Positions 12,501 through 19,717 of a stretch of 64,000 nt of DNA are shown one piece after another (within the stretch, counting starts at the first letter, position 1; every line of letters begins with the position of its first letter). A program made the position numbers and the translations under genes. Source of the stretch: Symbiodinium natans (lineage: Eukaryota > Sar > Dinophyceae > Suessiales > Symbiodiniaceae); assembly GCA_905221605.1 (NCBI GenBank), contig CAJNDS010001224.1:1197556-1261555 (forward strand). Direction: 5' to 3'. The notes under the pieces were generated by a model that saw only the letters and a list, made by a program, of their open reading frames with translations, was not told the DNA's origin and searched no databases.

Positions 12501-15500
12501 GCGGGCGCTCATGCAGTTCGAGTACCGCTGGCGCTCGGAGCTCTCTCTGGGCTTGCAAGGTTTGCTTTATGACAGTGCCGTCCGAGAGGTGCTGTCCCAG
12601 TTCCCGGGTTACGACGGGGTGACGGACCGTTGGATGGCCATGTTCACCGTGGACGACGTCCGTGAACTCGCGAGGTTGCTCGAGGAGAAGCAGGCGGAGA
12701 TGCTGGACCTTGCCGATCAGAATGCGGTGTCGAATAGTTTGCAAGATGAGCCCATCCTCTTGTGCAACCGGACGCCTGATTGGTGCCCACTTCCCGAGCT
12801 CCCGCAGCACAGCCAGTTCTCACCGGGCACCGCTTTGTCCGCACGGGCCCTCGGTGACCAGGTCTTTGTGGAGTGCCACCCCCACTATGTGTACGACCTG
12901 GGCTTGCAATCGCTGCAATGCGGCAACGCTGGCAATGGTTCGCCGCAGTGGAGGGCGGTGGATGGTCGGCAGGCAGAGCCCAACATCACCTGCCTGCTGA
13001 ATCGAGACTGGTGCCCGGCACTCCCTGTGCTGCACAACTCCTTGGTACGATCCATGGTGCCTCAGAATCGGGCCGTCTACAGCGAGGTGCGGCTCGGATG
13101 TCGGCGCGGCTACCAGCCTACGGCAGGCCACAGCTATGGACGCTGTGTGGACTCTGGGCAGTGGTGCTCCGGCGACGAACCTTTGTCATAGTTGGGTAAC
13201 ATTTTACATGTTTAAGGGTACTTAAACCCAATAAGCAATATGAGTTTAAGTTTTTAGTACGATCCCAGCCATGAAACCAGGAGCCTTCAGCCTGTGCAGA
13301 GCCGGCCGACTGGCTCAGCTGCGAGCTGATCCCGGCGTACTGCCCCGAGTGGCCGGGCAAGGTGGAGACGGGACCCTACGGCCGTGGTGGCGGCGCAGCC
13401 CAGGATCCTCTCGCCCACGTCTTCCTGCGTGAGGTGCGTCAGCTGCCGCTGCCCAGCGCTGCCTTGGGAGAGGTCGTGACGCTCTCCTGCCCCGAGTACT
13501 TCTCCAGAGCCGCTAAATCCCCCTTGGGAATTACTTTTTTGTTTCTATAAATCCCAAGAGGACACTATTAGAAATGTATTGTTTTTGTTAATGTTAGACC
13601 CGCTTTAGTAGGGGCCTCCCCTTTAAAGTCAATTTGGCCAAATTATTCAGGACCCCCTGACTGTTTGCGGGGTCTGCTTTAAAGTCAAACCGTCCGGGCG
13701 CCGTAAGAAAATTCCACGTGGCGCGCCTTTAAAAAAGATAACCGGGCATCGCTGCCCCATTTAAACCTATCTAAACTCCTCCCTATTGAAATCATATAAG
13801 CCCCCGGGGCCGTGTAATCAGGCTCCCATCCACGCCTCAACTGTAGGTTCTAATATAAGGGGAGTAGAGGCCATGGGGGACGTTCGCTTCAAGTGCGGCC
13901 ACGGATTGAACGGAGTTGGCGAGTGGCAGCGGGAGGCCATCTCTGCGACACTATATCCCCCTTGGGAATTGTTTTTACATTTTTGTTCATATAAAACCCA
14001 CGAGGATAATAAGAATAATGTTTTTATTAAGGTTCTAAGAGGAGTTTAGGACAGACTACATGGACAACAGCACGCCCGATGCTCGCATCCAGCTGGTGGA
14101 CGAAGCCAGGGCAGAACCACTGGTTTGCGAGCTGCAGACCCAATACGGTGTGCGTCGCAAGTACTACAAGCGCTTGCCAGGGCTGTTCCGCAACCACAGC
14201 GGCTCTGACGAGGACGTTGTTCCACACATCAACCAGGTCCAGTCACAATACGATGCTGCGCACTTCGAAGCGCACCTCCACCCGGAGATCTCCACAAACT
14301 ACACGCTTTGCGCGGCTCGGGCGAAATGCAGGTCCTTGTTCCCTTTTCTTGGGGGTCTTAGGTTTCCTTCTAAGCCCCTTTACGCCAAGAAGGGGGCATT
14401 CTTGTTATTCCTAGGGTGTGCTCTTGGGTCCAGGTGGAAGTGGTGGGTTCCTTCACGTTGACCTTTGACAACAAGCTCCTGCTTACCGGTCGATCGCAAG
14501 GATTTCTGCCCGAGCTCTTCGTGGCCGAGGTGACGGCGCTGGACAGCAGCCGGCTTCTAGGTCGGCCCTTGGGATATTTAGGGTTTAGGGTTTAGGGTTT
14601 AGGGTTTAGGCGGTTTAGGGTTTAGGGTTTAGGGTTTACCTCAACCCTAAGGGGATCTATCTATTTGTACATGTTCCCTTGTTCTTCTTAATTGGGGCTT
14701 AGGAGGATCAGATGCAGGAATATCATCGAGTCGCTTCAGAGGGTTTTAAGCAGCAACCGAGGTTTTACCCATTCAGCTTGGAGTACTGGGCGGATCCTCT
14801 GCTTCCCGACCGAGTGGAGACCTGGCAGCTGAGAGTGGGCTACCCTCTTGCCCTTTTGGGGTTCATGGGTTTCGGGTTTAGGGTGAAGGGTTTAGGGAGA
14901 AAAGGGGGTTCCCTCAACACCAAGAAGGGTACCCAGATTCTCACATGGGGCTCACGACATTTGGGGTGTACCTTCTTGGGGCCTTATGATAAGGGGCATC
15001 CTACTATTTGTGGTCCTTTTTCTTCGGGGGCCCTTACTTTCGTAAACCCCCGTGTGGTAATTGGACTACCGAGGAGACTCAGATGACGTTCCAGAGGCAC
15101 CTCCGTTTCCTCTGGAACTCCTCGAATGAGTTGCCTCTGCCTGTTCCGTACACGGAGCCTCATGGGATTTTACCTTGGGCCTGCAAGGTTGCACCCTTGG
15201 GTTTGGGGACCCTTTTTCAAGATCCTGTAAGGGAACCTAAGGGTCATATTCGGAGTCTTAGGGGTACATCTTTAGGGGTCCGAGAAACCCTAAACCCTAA
15301 ACCCTAAACCCTAAACCCTAAACCCTAAACCCTAAACCCTAAACCCTAAACCCTAAACCCTAAACCCTAAACCCTAAACCCTAAGGGGTCGGAGTGCGAA
15401 CGCCCCCTTTGAGGAGCTGTACCACAGCTTCGACCGACTCTATGGCTACCCAGTCTCTCACCTTGGCGTCAACGATCCCGACCCATGCCCCTCCGGTGCC

Positions 15501-15884
15501 TTGGTCATAGCTGGGTATCATTTTACATGTTTAAGGGTACTTAAACCAATAAGGAATACCCTAAACCCTAAACCCTAAACCCTAGACCCTAGACCCTAGA
15601 CCCTAAACCCTAAACCCTAAACCCTAAACCCTAAACCCTAAACCCTAGACCCTAGACCCTAGACCCTAAAGCCTAACCCTAAACCCTAAACCCTAAACCC
15701 TAAACCCTAAACCCTAGACCCTAGACCCTAGACCCTAAACCCTAAACCCTAAACCATGAGCTAGGTACGATCCAGTATGTCAATGGCTTGAACGAGTACG
15801 AGAGTGGGTGGGTGGCCGATGGATCCCTGGGATGCTGGGCTTGGTTTAGGGTTTGGGTTTTAGGGTTTAGGGTTGAGCGCCTGT

Positions 15885-15915
<31 letters not shown>

Positions 15916-18003
15916 AGGGTTTGGGGTTTAGGGTTTAGGGTTTAGGGTTTAGGGTTCAGGGTTTAGGGTTTAGGGTTTAGGGTTTAGGGTTTGGGGAGAA
16001 AAGTTGCAAGTTCCATTGTGGCCCTCATCGTGTATTCCGCCGTTAACCTTTAGAACCCATCAGATCACATGATCCAACGAATATTTTCCCACACATTCGG
16101 CAAACCCCCAAGCGGTAGCCGTAAACCCAAATCCCTTGAATCCCTGCTTGACAGAGCCCTCTCGACTACTTAGCATCCCCTAGAAACCTAATACAACTCC
16201 CCAGAACCCAACTTGCTAACCCTACTTACTAAGTGAAAAGGGCTTCGAACCCTGGACCCTAAACCTACATCCTAAACCCCAAAGCCCTACTTGCGAAGTC
16301 AAACCCTAAACCCTAACCCTAAACCCTAAACCCTGAACCCCGAACCCTAAACCCTAAACCCTCAAGGGCTGCCAAGTAAAGCCGAGGATACAACTACAAC
16401 CCGGGCTTGCAATGCCAGTGGGAGCTGGAGGCGGTCGGGAACGTGCGCTTCACGGTCTTCGTGAACTTCCTCGACCTCGTCGACACTCAGGACTTTCAGT
16501 TCTCCAGAGGAAGTTAGGGGGGTCAGGGAGCTAGGGGGGGTGCGTTACACATCCTCCCAAGAAGGCCCCTTAAGGGCCCTATGATAGGGCACCCAGAGGA
16601 AGTTAGGGAGTTTGGGCGGGGGGGGGGCCATGTAGGGCACCCAATTCCCCGAGTTCTTACGAAGAGGCCAAAACCCCAAGACTCGCCCAGTAAAACCCTA
16701 AACCCAAACCCTAAACGCTAAACCCTAACCCTAAACCCTTAAAACAAACCCTAAACCCTCAGCCCTAAGCCCTAAACCCTAAACCCTAGACCCTAGACCC
16801 TAAATCCTAAACCCCCCCAAAAAAGACACACCAGTAAGCGCAGGACTGCGCAGGGGACCGCCTGGAGTTTCATGTGGGCACTGGGGATGCCCTGCGACTG
16901 CTTGGCATGGTCTGTGGCAGCTACCCCGACACTCGGATCAGCCGAAAAAATATGCAGAAAACACGCAGATCAAGTAAATGTTAACAGAATAAAGATGATG
17001 TAATCAAGGAACCCAAAAAGATAATGAACTGAAGCGTTATTTTTAATGCTTTTAGAACTGCAAATGCCGGCTTTTTGAGGAACCTTTCCATGAACCTCTA
17101 AGCCCAAATAAGCTTCAAGCCCTAGAAGCCCCGAAACCGAGCTTGGAGGCTCATGGGTAGGTAGTGATATGTAGGGGTTATACGCATGGCAAATGTGCTG
17201 ACAACCTTATTTCAGGTACCTTTTTAACCCTACCTATAACTACCGCAGAACCGCCAAGCATGAGCCCTAAACCCGAAACCCTTCACCTAAATCCTGCTGC
17301 TGCAGAGAGCGCGTGGAGAAACCTAAATCCGACCCCACTCATGCCAAGGAAAACACCGCTCTGGTGCAAACCTCGAGCCGGCGTTTGGTGCTGCGCTTCG
17401 TCACGGACGGCTTCGGCGAGCGGGAGGGCTCCCGGTCTCCTTTGGAGGGGAAACCCAGAGTTGTGATTGCTTGGCTTTGTACAAACTGCAGGGGAATCCT
17501 AAGGGTATCATCTAATTACTAGGAGGCTCAAGGGGGGGGCTATAATTAGGGGTTATAAGCATGGCAACTGTACTTATGACCCTATGTAGGGTGCTTATAA
17601 CCCTGCGTATAACTACCCATGCACCTCCAAGTAGGAACTGCGTTCTTTCTATTGGTTTCCTATGCAATGTTACAACCCCGAGGAAGCTCGACAACGGTTC
17701 AAGTTTGTCAACATTCACGGTTCTGAACCCCGAGCCATTAAACTCCCTATTTAGTCTAGGGTTTACTTTTTAGGGTTTAGGGATCCCTAAACCCTGAACC
17801 CTGAACCCTAAACCCTGAACCCTAAACCCTAAGCCCTAAACTGGAACAGTGTGTGCCTCGCCTGGCTTGGCCGAGTGTGAGCGAGTAAACCCTAAACCCC
17901 AAACCTTCAAAAAGGGGCCGGCCCAGGCTTCAACGTCACCTACAACCTCACGGCCACCAATGAGATCCTGGTGGAAAACACCGTCATCCCGCGGACCTCA
18001 TAG
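1..18003 (+). CDS. Giant multidomain extracellular protein (filamin-Ig / PA14 / sushi / LamG / CUB), 5' end outside window
   Basis: Spliced 3' part of a very large gene, read in frame 1 from the first base. Exons: 1-473, 592-3128, 3239-3378, 3529-5595, 5760-5798, 6082-6154, 6361-6432, 6629-8618, 8734-9058, 9141-9242, 9482-9556, 9877-9973, 10150-10257, 10507-10592, 10799-12173, 12278-13176, 13281-13508, 13870-13946, 14050-14320, 14434-14552, 14762-14816, 15074-15177, 15395-15495, 15765-15830, 16387-16509, 16854-16927, 17349-17427, 17927-18003 (TAG). They sum to 11832 nt, exactly 3944 codons, with no internal stop. Domain order: filamin-like Ig repeats, PA14, about 18 Cys-rich sushi/CCP modules with a recurring [YFW]CP start, two LamG-like folds, an acidic Asn-rich stretch, and a CUB domain. 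This suggests a secreted or surface adhesion/matrix protein; the N-terminus and any signal peptide lie upstream. Junctions were chosen by matching 4-nt repeats and frame; some could shift by a few bases. Intron 22/23 needs a GG donor and is the least certain. No transmembrane segment is evident before the stop. Confidence 0.85.
474..591 (+). mobile_element. Introner family A copy (intron 1 of giant gene)
   Basis: 118-nt GT-AG intron. GTAC directly precedes the element and recurs right after the terminal AG (GTAC/GTAC). Its 3' half (TTAAACCAAACCAAGG, then CTCCTAGGTTCC and TCTAG) recurs at 6302-6360, 14390-14433, 42305-42380, 59290-59355 and 59960-60040. Splicing here gives an intact filamin-like strand. 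Confidence 0.85.
592..3128 (+). CDS. Exon 2 of the giant gene: filamin-like Ig repeats and a PA14 domain
   Basis: Long open exon (846 codons). The start continues the filamin-like pattern seen in exon 1 (YEV-YFEG, then DNGDGSYTVEY and a GSPFHVEV strand), typical of filamin/ABP280 immunoglobulin-like repeats. At about nt 1640-2060 there is a PA14-like domain: FYAYWYNN, then ATGRYTFQLTSDTGGRLILNG and a final LKLSF strand; PA14 is a carbohydrate-binding beta-barrel in many adhesins and glycosidases. Further Ig-like repeats follow, and the exon ends as the first sushi-type module begins (SQCPELSPVPG). Its 5' splice partner is exon 1 through a family-A introner, its 3' partner exon 3 through a family-E introner. 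Confidence 0.85.
3129..3238 (+). mobile_element. Introner family E copy (intron 2)
   Basis: 110-nt GC-AG intron flanked by GCGG on both sides. Internal sequence (TTTACGAAGATCAGGGACCCC, GTAGGATCCCC) is related to degenerate copies near 19990, 40360 and 49130 and, inverted, near 14950-15050. Confidence 0.75.
3379..3528 (+). mobile_element. Introner family B copy (intron 3), without telomere array
   Basis: 150-nt GT-AG intron flanked by GTGG/GTGG. Family B starts CT[AC]GGT.. followed by GCC..TTGGGA and ends GCCATCC[TG]AG. This is the best copy lacking a telomere array, and it carries a single internal TTTAGGG. Part of the middle (TTGGGTTTAAGAGGACC) is present twice. Confidence 0.85.
3529..5595 (+). 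CDS. Exon 4 of the giant gene: tandem sushi (CCP) modules then LamG-like start
   Basis: Seven tandem Cys-rich modules of about 65-80 residues, each opening with a motif such as WCPMPPR, LCPALSP, LCPDPSP, YCGNIQV, YCPEPVP, WCPRLGL or WCPPLTG, and each carrying a G-x-x-x-x-L-x-C strand and a G-x-W near the end. This is the sushi/complement-control-protein layout, although the modules look divergent. From about nt 5240 the pattern changes to a LamG/concanavalin-like sandwich (FIENGCFFGD, later GDWFHIAFVWD) that continues through exons 5-7. Antisense ORFs over this exon are shadows of its GC-rich codon use. Confidence 0.85.
5596..5759 (+). mobile_element. Intron 4 of giant gene
   Basis: 164-nt GT-AG intron with near-identical 8-nt flanks (GTTGACGG and GTGGACGG). 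Contains a T-rich run and a C-rich 3' half; I see no second clear copy in the window. Confidence 0.6.
5799..6081 (+). mobile_element. Introner family M with telomere array (intron 5)
   Basis: 283-nt GA-AG intron flanked by GAGA/GAGA. The first 108 nt match a second copy at about 57544-57645 (GGTGRGACTTYACTACAAC, GCCAAAAGTTAA). The region 5906-6066 is (CCCTAAA)n with CCCTCAA variants, inserted between the element's GGGGGGC and its terminal AAG. Confidence 0.75.
6155..6360 (+). mobile_element. Introner family A with telomere array (intron 6)
   Basis: 206-nt GC-AG intron, flanks GCCC/GTCC. Both family-A ends are recognisable (GGGGCCCTCATT at the 5' side; CCTTAAAACCAAACAGG and TTCCTAGGTTACTC at the 3' side). 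The middle (about 6190-6300) is a (TTTAGGG)n array. Confidence 0.7.
6433..6628 (+). mobile_element. Introner family B with telomere array (intron 7)
   Basis: 196-nt GT-AG intron flanked by GTCA/GTCA. The 5' half matches family B through AAAGAGGATTAT, then (CCCTAAA)n and (CCCTCAA)n fill 6493-6618, and the family-B 3' end GCATCCTAG closes it. Confidence 0.8.
6629..8618 (+). CDS. Exon 8 of the giant gene: sushi modules and acidic, N-glycosylation-rich segment
   Basis: Opens with three more sushi-like modules (VCPRPWS, YCPTIDL, FCPDPRR). A LamG-like start (GGTVSLWWQLPFDLEERYVLW) is then interrupted at about nt 7730-8480 by some 250 residues that are almost entirely Asn, Asp, Glu, Ser and Thr, with dozens of N-x-S/T sequons. 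After this insert the LamG pattern resumes (GREGLHCIL and GEWLYAWDD across the exon 8/9 join). The insert looks like a glycosylated acidic linker looped out of the LamG fold. The donor at 8619 is GC. Confidence 0.8.
8619..8733 (+). mobile_element. Intron 8 of giant gene, GC-AG with 7-nt flanking repeat
   Basis: 115-nt intron. The donor side reads GCTGCAC and the exon after the acceptor reads GTTGTAC. Choosing this junction restores the LamG reading frame (GEWLYAWDDGG); a junction at the more obvious CTAG/GT repeat would break it. I see no second copy of this element. Confidence 0.7.
9059..9140 (+). mobile_element. 82-nt intron made of a telomere array between 14-bp direct repeats (intron 9)
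   Basis: The exonic 14-mer GCGGAGGATGATGA at 9053-9066 recurs at 9135-9148. Between the copies lie about seven degenerate TTTAGGG units. Splicing inside the repeat as GA-AG keeps the frame (GAG | GAT GAT GAG GAT). No introner consensus is visible, so this looks like a direct insertion of telomere sequence that became an intron. Confidence 0.75.
9703..9810. mobile_element. MITE-like palindrome family H inside intron 11
   Basis: 108-nt inverted repeat: TTGGGATGTTCCCCCTTA at the left and TAAGGGGGAACATCCCAA-like sequence at the right, with ACTAACAGTC/GGACTGTTAGT inner arms. Related copies occur near 10334-10435, 32331-32520, 33757-33860, 37855-37925, 48131-48228 and 56637-56925. No coding capacity. 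It lies directly next to a (CCCTAAA)n array (9597-9700). Confidence 0.8.
10593..10798 (+). mobile_element. Introner family B with telomere array (intron 14)
   Basis: 206-nt GA-AG intron flanked by GAGA/GAGA. Family-B start (CTCGGTCGGCCCGTTGGGAC) and end (GGGCCATCCGAG) are intact. The region 10655-10768 is (CCCTAAA)n with CCCTGAA variants. Splicing yields the sushi strand CFPGYEMTAGQRALRC. Confidence 0.8.
10799..12173 (+). CDS. Exon 15 of the giant gene: five sushi-like modules
   Basis: Continuous open exon with modules starting FCPEVPR, WCPMLYP, WCPQIDL, FCPAPEA and FCTLPVV, spaced about 70-130 residues apart, with conserved Cys and the L-x-C-x-x-G-Y strand. The third module is preceded by a short Ser/Thr-rich spacer (about nt 11420-11480). 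The upstream boundary is set by a GAGA/GAGA repeat around a family-B introner carrying a telomere array. The downstream boundary is a family-C introner with GCAA repeats. Confidence 0.85.
12174..12277 (+). mobile_element. Introner family C copy (intron 15)
   Basis: 104-nt GC-AG intron flanked by GCAA/GCAA. Family C reads CTTTGTCATAGTTGGGTA, then TTAAGGGTACTTAAACCCAA, and ends CCATGAACTAG. Four further copies occur at 13177-13280, 15496-15764 (array-filled), 63002-63110 and 63194-63296, in two unrelated genes. Confidence 0.92.
12278..13176 (+). CDS. Exon 16 of the giant gene: sushi modules with a helical insert
   Basis: Starts inside a sushi module (GSIVELQCQDGF). From about nt 12390 to 12760 it carries roughly 120 residues rich in Leu, Glu, Arg and Trp that look alpha-helical, unlike the flanking beta modules. 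It then returns to sushi modules (DWCPLPELP and DWCPALPVL). It joins exon 17 through a GA-AG intron whose flanks are GAAC and GAGC, giving an uninterrupted frame. Confidence 0.8.
13177..13280 (+). mobile_element. Introner family C copy (intron 16)
   Basis: 104-nt GA-AG intron, flanks GAAC/GAGC, same CTTTGTCATAGTTGGG start and GCCATGAAACCAG end. The join gives GDEPSACAEPADW without a stop. Confidence 0.9.
13509..13869 (+). mobile_element. Introner family D interrupted by a ~250-nt foreign insert (intron 17)
   Basis: 361-nt GC-AG intron, flanks GCCG/GCCA. The left part (CTAAATCCCCCTTGGGAATT ... TTGTTTTTGTTAATGTT) and right part (GGTTCTAATATAAGGGGAG) are the two ends of family D. About 13596-13846 does not match other D copies and contains no telomere units, so it is probably a second element inserted into the introner. 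Confidence 0.8.
13947..14049 (+). mobile_element. Introner family D copy (intron 18)
   Basis: 103-nt GA-AG intron flanked by GACA/GACA. Starts CTATATCCCCCTTGGGAATT, ends GGTTCTAAGAGGAGTTTAG. Same family as 63416-63514 in the esterase gene and 43162-43264 inside a psaE intron. Confidence 0.9.
14321..14433 (+). mobile_element. Introner family A copy (intron 19)
   Basis: 113-nt intron with the family-A 3' end (GTTATTCCTAGGGTGTGCTC, GGGTCCAG). The GC donor at 14321 is chosen because it joins CAAR to VEVVGSF in frame; the flanking repeat (GCGAAA/GTGGAA) is weak. Confidence 0.7.
14553..14761 (+). mobile_element. Introner family B with telomere array (intron 20)
   Basis: 209-nt GC-AG intron, flanks GCTT/GTTT. 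Family-B start (CTAGGTCGGCCCTTGGGATA) and a degraded family-B 3' half surround a (TTTAGGG)n block at 14576-14640. Confidence 0.75.
15496..15764 (+). mobile_element. Introner family C filled by a telomere array (intron 23)
   Basis: 269-nt GT-AG intron, flanks GTGC/GTAC. The first 60 nt are family C, the last 11 (CCATGAGCTAG) are the family-C end, and everything between (about 15557-15754) is (CCCTAAA)n with CCCTAGA variant blocks. An otherwise ~104-nt element is thereby expanded. Confidence 0.85.
15765..18003 (+). CDS. Exons 24-28 of the giant gene: C-terminal CUB-like domain and stop codon
   Basis: Five small exons (66, 123, 74, 79 and 77 nt) separated by repeat-filled introns of 343-556 nt. 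Joined they read as a CUB-like domain: GLNEYESGW, LGYNYNPGLQCQWELEA, GDRLEFHVG, MVCGSYPENTALVQ, RLVLRFVTDGFGEREGFN and VTYNLT, ending at TAG 18001-18003. The fit to CUB core features (C-x-W near the start, the C-G turn, the L-x-L-x-F-x-T-D-G-F-G-E-x-E-G-F strand) is good. The introns use GA and GC donors with 4-nt flanking repeats such as GATG/GATA and GACA/GAAA. Confidence 0.85.
15831..17926. repeat. Introns 24-27: telomere-type arrays and degenerate MITEs around small CUB exons
   Basis: Between the CUB exons lie (TTTAGGG)n at about 15842-15996 with a (GA)n stretch at 15883-15917, (CCCTAAA)n at 16300-16372 and 16690-16815, an inverted-repeat pair around 16500-16640, and two F2-type palindromes (about 17141-17259 and 17519-17632) whose arms read ACTTGGAGG..CATGGGTAG and CTACCCATG..CCTCCAAGTA. 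No independent gene is seen. Confidence 0.6.
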
Positions 18004-19717
18004 GGTGGCCCCAAGGAGAGAGCTCTTCCCAGAGAGCCCTAGTGGAGGGGTTCAGGGTCTAGGGTTTAGGGTTTAGGGTTTAGGGTTACAACTCTGTTGG
18101 GATCCGTCTGTCTCTGAATGCAGGGCCGATTGCTCAATTAGGGGTCGATGGGCTCTCTGGGTCATTCTGCGTCTATGTCTACGATCTTCTTACTCAAGTT
18201 AGCAGCACCTAGCTTCTGACAGCCCTCTGTATATGACCTACTTGGAGATTCATGGGCATTCACAAGTAGGGCTATAAGCACCCCAAATAGGGTGATGAGT
18301 AGAGTTATCATACCTAGAACCCTACATCAAACCACCCGTGAACCTAAACCCTAAACCCTAAACCCTACCCCTAAACCCTAAACCCTAAACCCTAAACCCT
18401 AAACCCTAAACCCTAAACCCTAAACCCTGAACCCTGAACCCTGAACCCTGAACCCTAAACCCTAAACCCTAAACCCTAAACCCTAAACCCCTGCCGTGCG
18501 ATGTTCTGCATCAGCTAGGCGGGTGGCAAAAAAAGAAACCTAAACCCGATTCTCAGAGAGTGCTGTCAGTCCTGTGTTTGTTCGGGTCCTGAGTTGTCAG
18601 AAGTGCACCAGGGCGTGAGCAGCAGACACTCCGGTGCGGCTTCTGTGCATCGAGCGCTGATCCTGCGGTCGTTTTGTTGGTTTGGGGTTTAGGGTTTGGG
18701 GTTTAGGGTTTTGGGCCTAGGGTTTGGGGTTTAAGGGTTTGGGGTTTGGGTTTAGGGTTTAGGGTTTAGGGTTTAGGGTTTAGGGTTTAGGGTGATGGTA
18801 TTCTCGTGTCGTGGGTTTGCCGGCTCAGTGGACAGTTGCCTCGCCTGCCGTCTGCGAGGGTGAGCGTCGAAGCCCCCAAATCCTCCAAAACCCTCGACTT
18901 GCCTGACTCCGAGCTCTATGTGTTGGGGTTTAGGGTTTAGGGTTTAGAGCTCTTACTTGCCGTGAACCTCGCCTGGCCTGTCCGAGCAGAAAGTGCCAAG
19001 CAACATGGCAGTCGCAGTTTCACTCTGCCCATCCTGGGCCGACAACCAAGCCACAGTTAAGAAAAGGAGTCCCATGATTCGTGTTAGGGGTTTAGGGGTT
19101 TAGGGGTTGAGGGATTTAGGGGTTTGGGGGTTTGGGGGTTTAGGGGTTTAGGGGTTTAGGGGTTTGTTTAGGGTATAGGGTTTAGGGTTTAGGGTTTCAG
19201 GGTTCAGGGTTCAGGGTTTGGGGTTTAGGGTTTAGGGTTCGGGGTTTAGAGTTTGCATGGCAAGTTGCATCTCAAAGCCTCAATAGAACCAAGCCTGCGA
19301 TTGCAGCACGCTTGAAGTTTCCAGGTGTGGAGTAAGACGTTAAGCTAGACAAGGGGAGTCACCTTGCTTCTTAGGGTAATTACCCAAGGGCCCACACTTC
19401 AGAACCCTTTAGAGGAGGTAAGGGACCATATTATCCGGTTGCCCCAAGTCCGTAAAATTACGGGCAGCCTAGGCTACTATAGGGGTATGACAAATTACTA
19501 CTTGTATTCCCTTAGATTGCCTTAGGTTCCCAATACGACAACCCCCCCAAAACCCGATTCTAATTACCCGAAACCCGAAACCCGAAACCCGAAACCCGAA
19601 ACCCTAAACCCGAAACCCTAAATCCTAAACCCTAAACCCTAAACCCTAAACCCTAGCCCTAAACCCTAAACCCTAAACCCTCTATTAAACAGTGCTAGAA
19701 GCCCTCGACCTGCCCAG
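18004..19717. repeat. Intergenic repeat zone after the giant gene
   Basis: Telomere-type arrays in both orientations (18060-18085, 18340-18490, 18680-18795, 19083-19255, 19570-19685), an F2-like palindrome at about 18238-18345, and a motif (18494-18527, TGCGATGT..GCATC followed by GCTAGGCGGGTGGC) that recurs at 26521-26553. A possible translation start ATGGCAGTCGCAGTTTCACT lies at 19004, but I cannot link it to a following exon. Confidence 0.5.
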
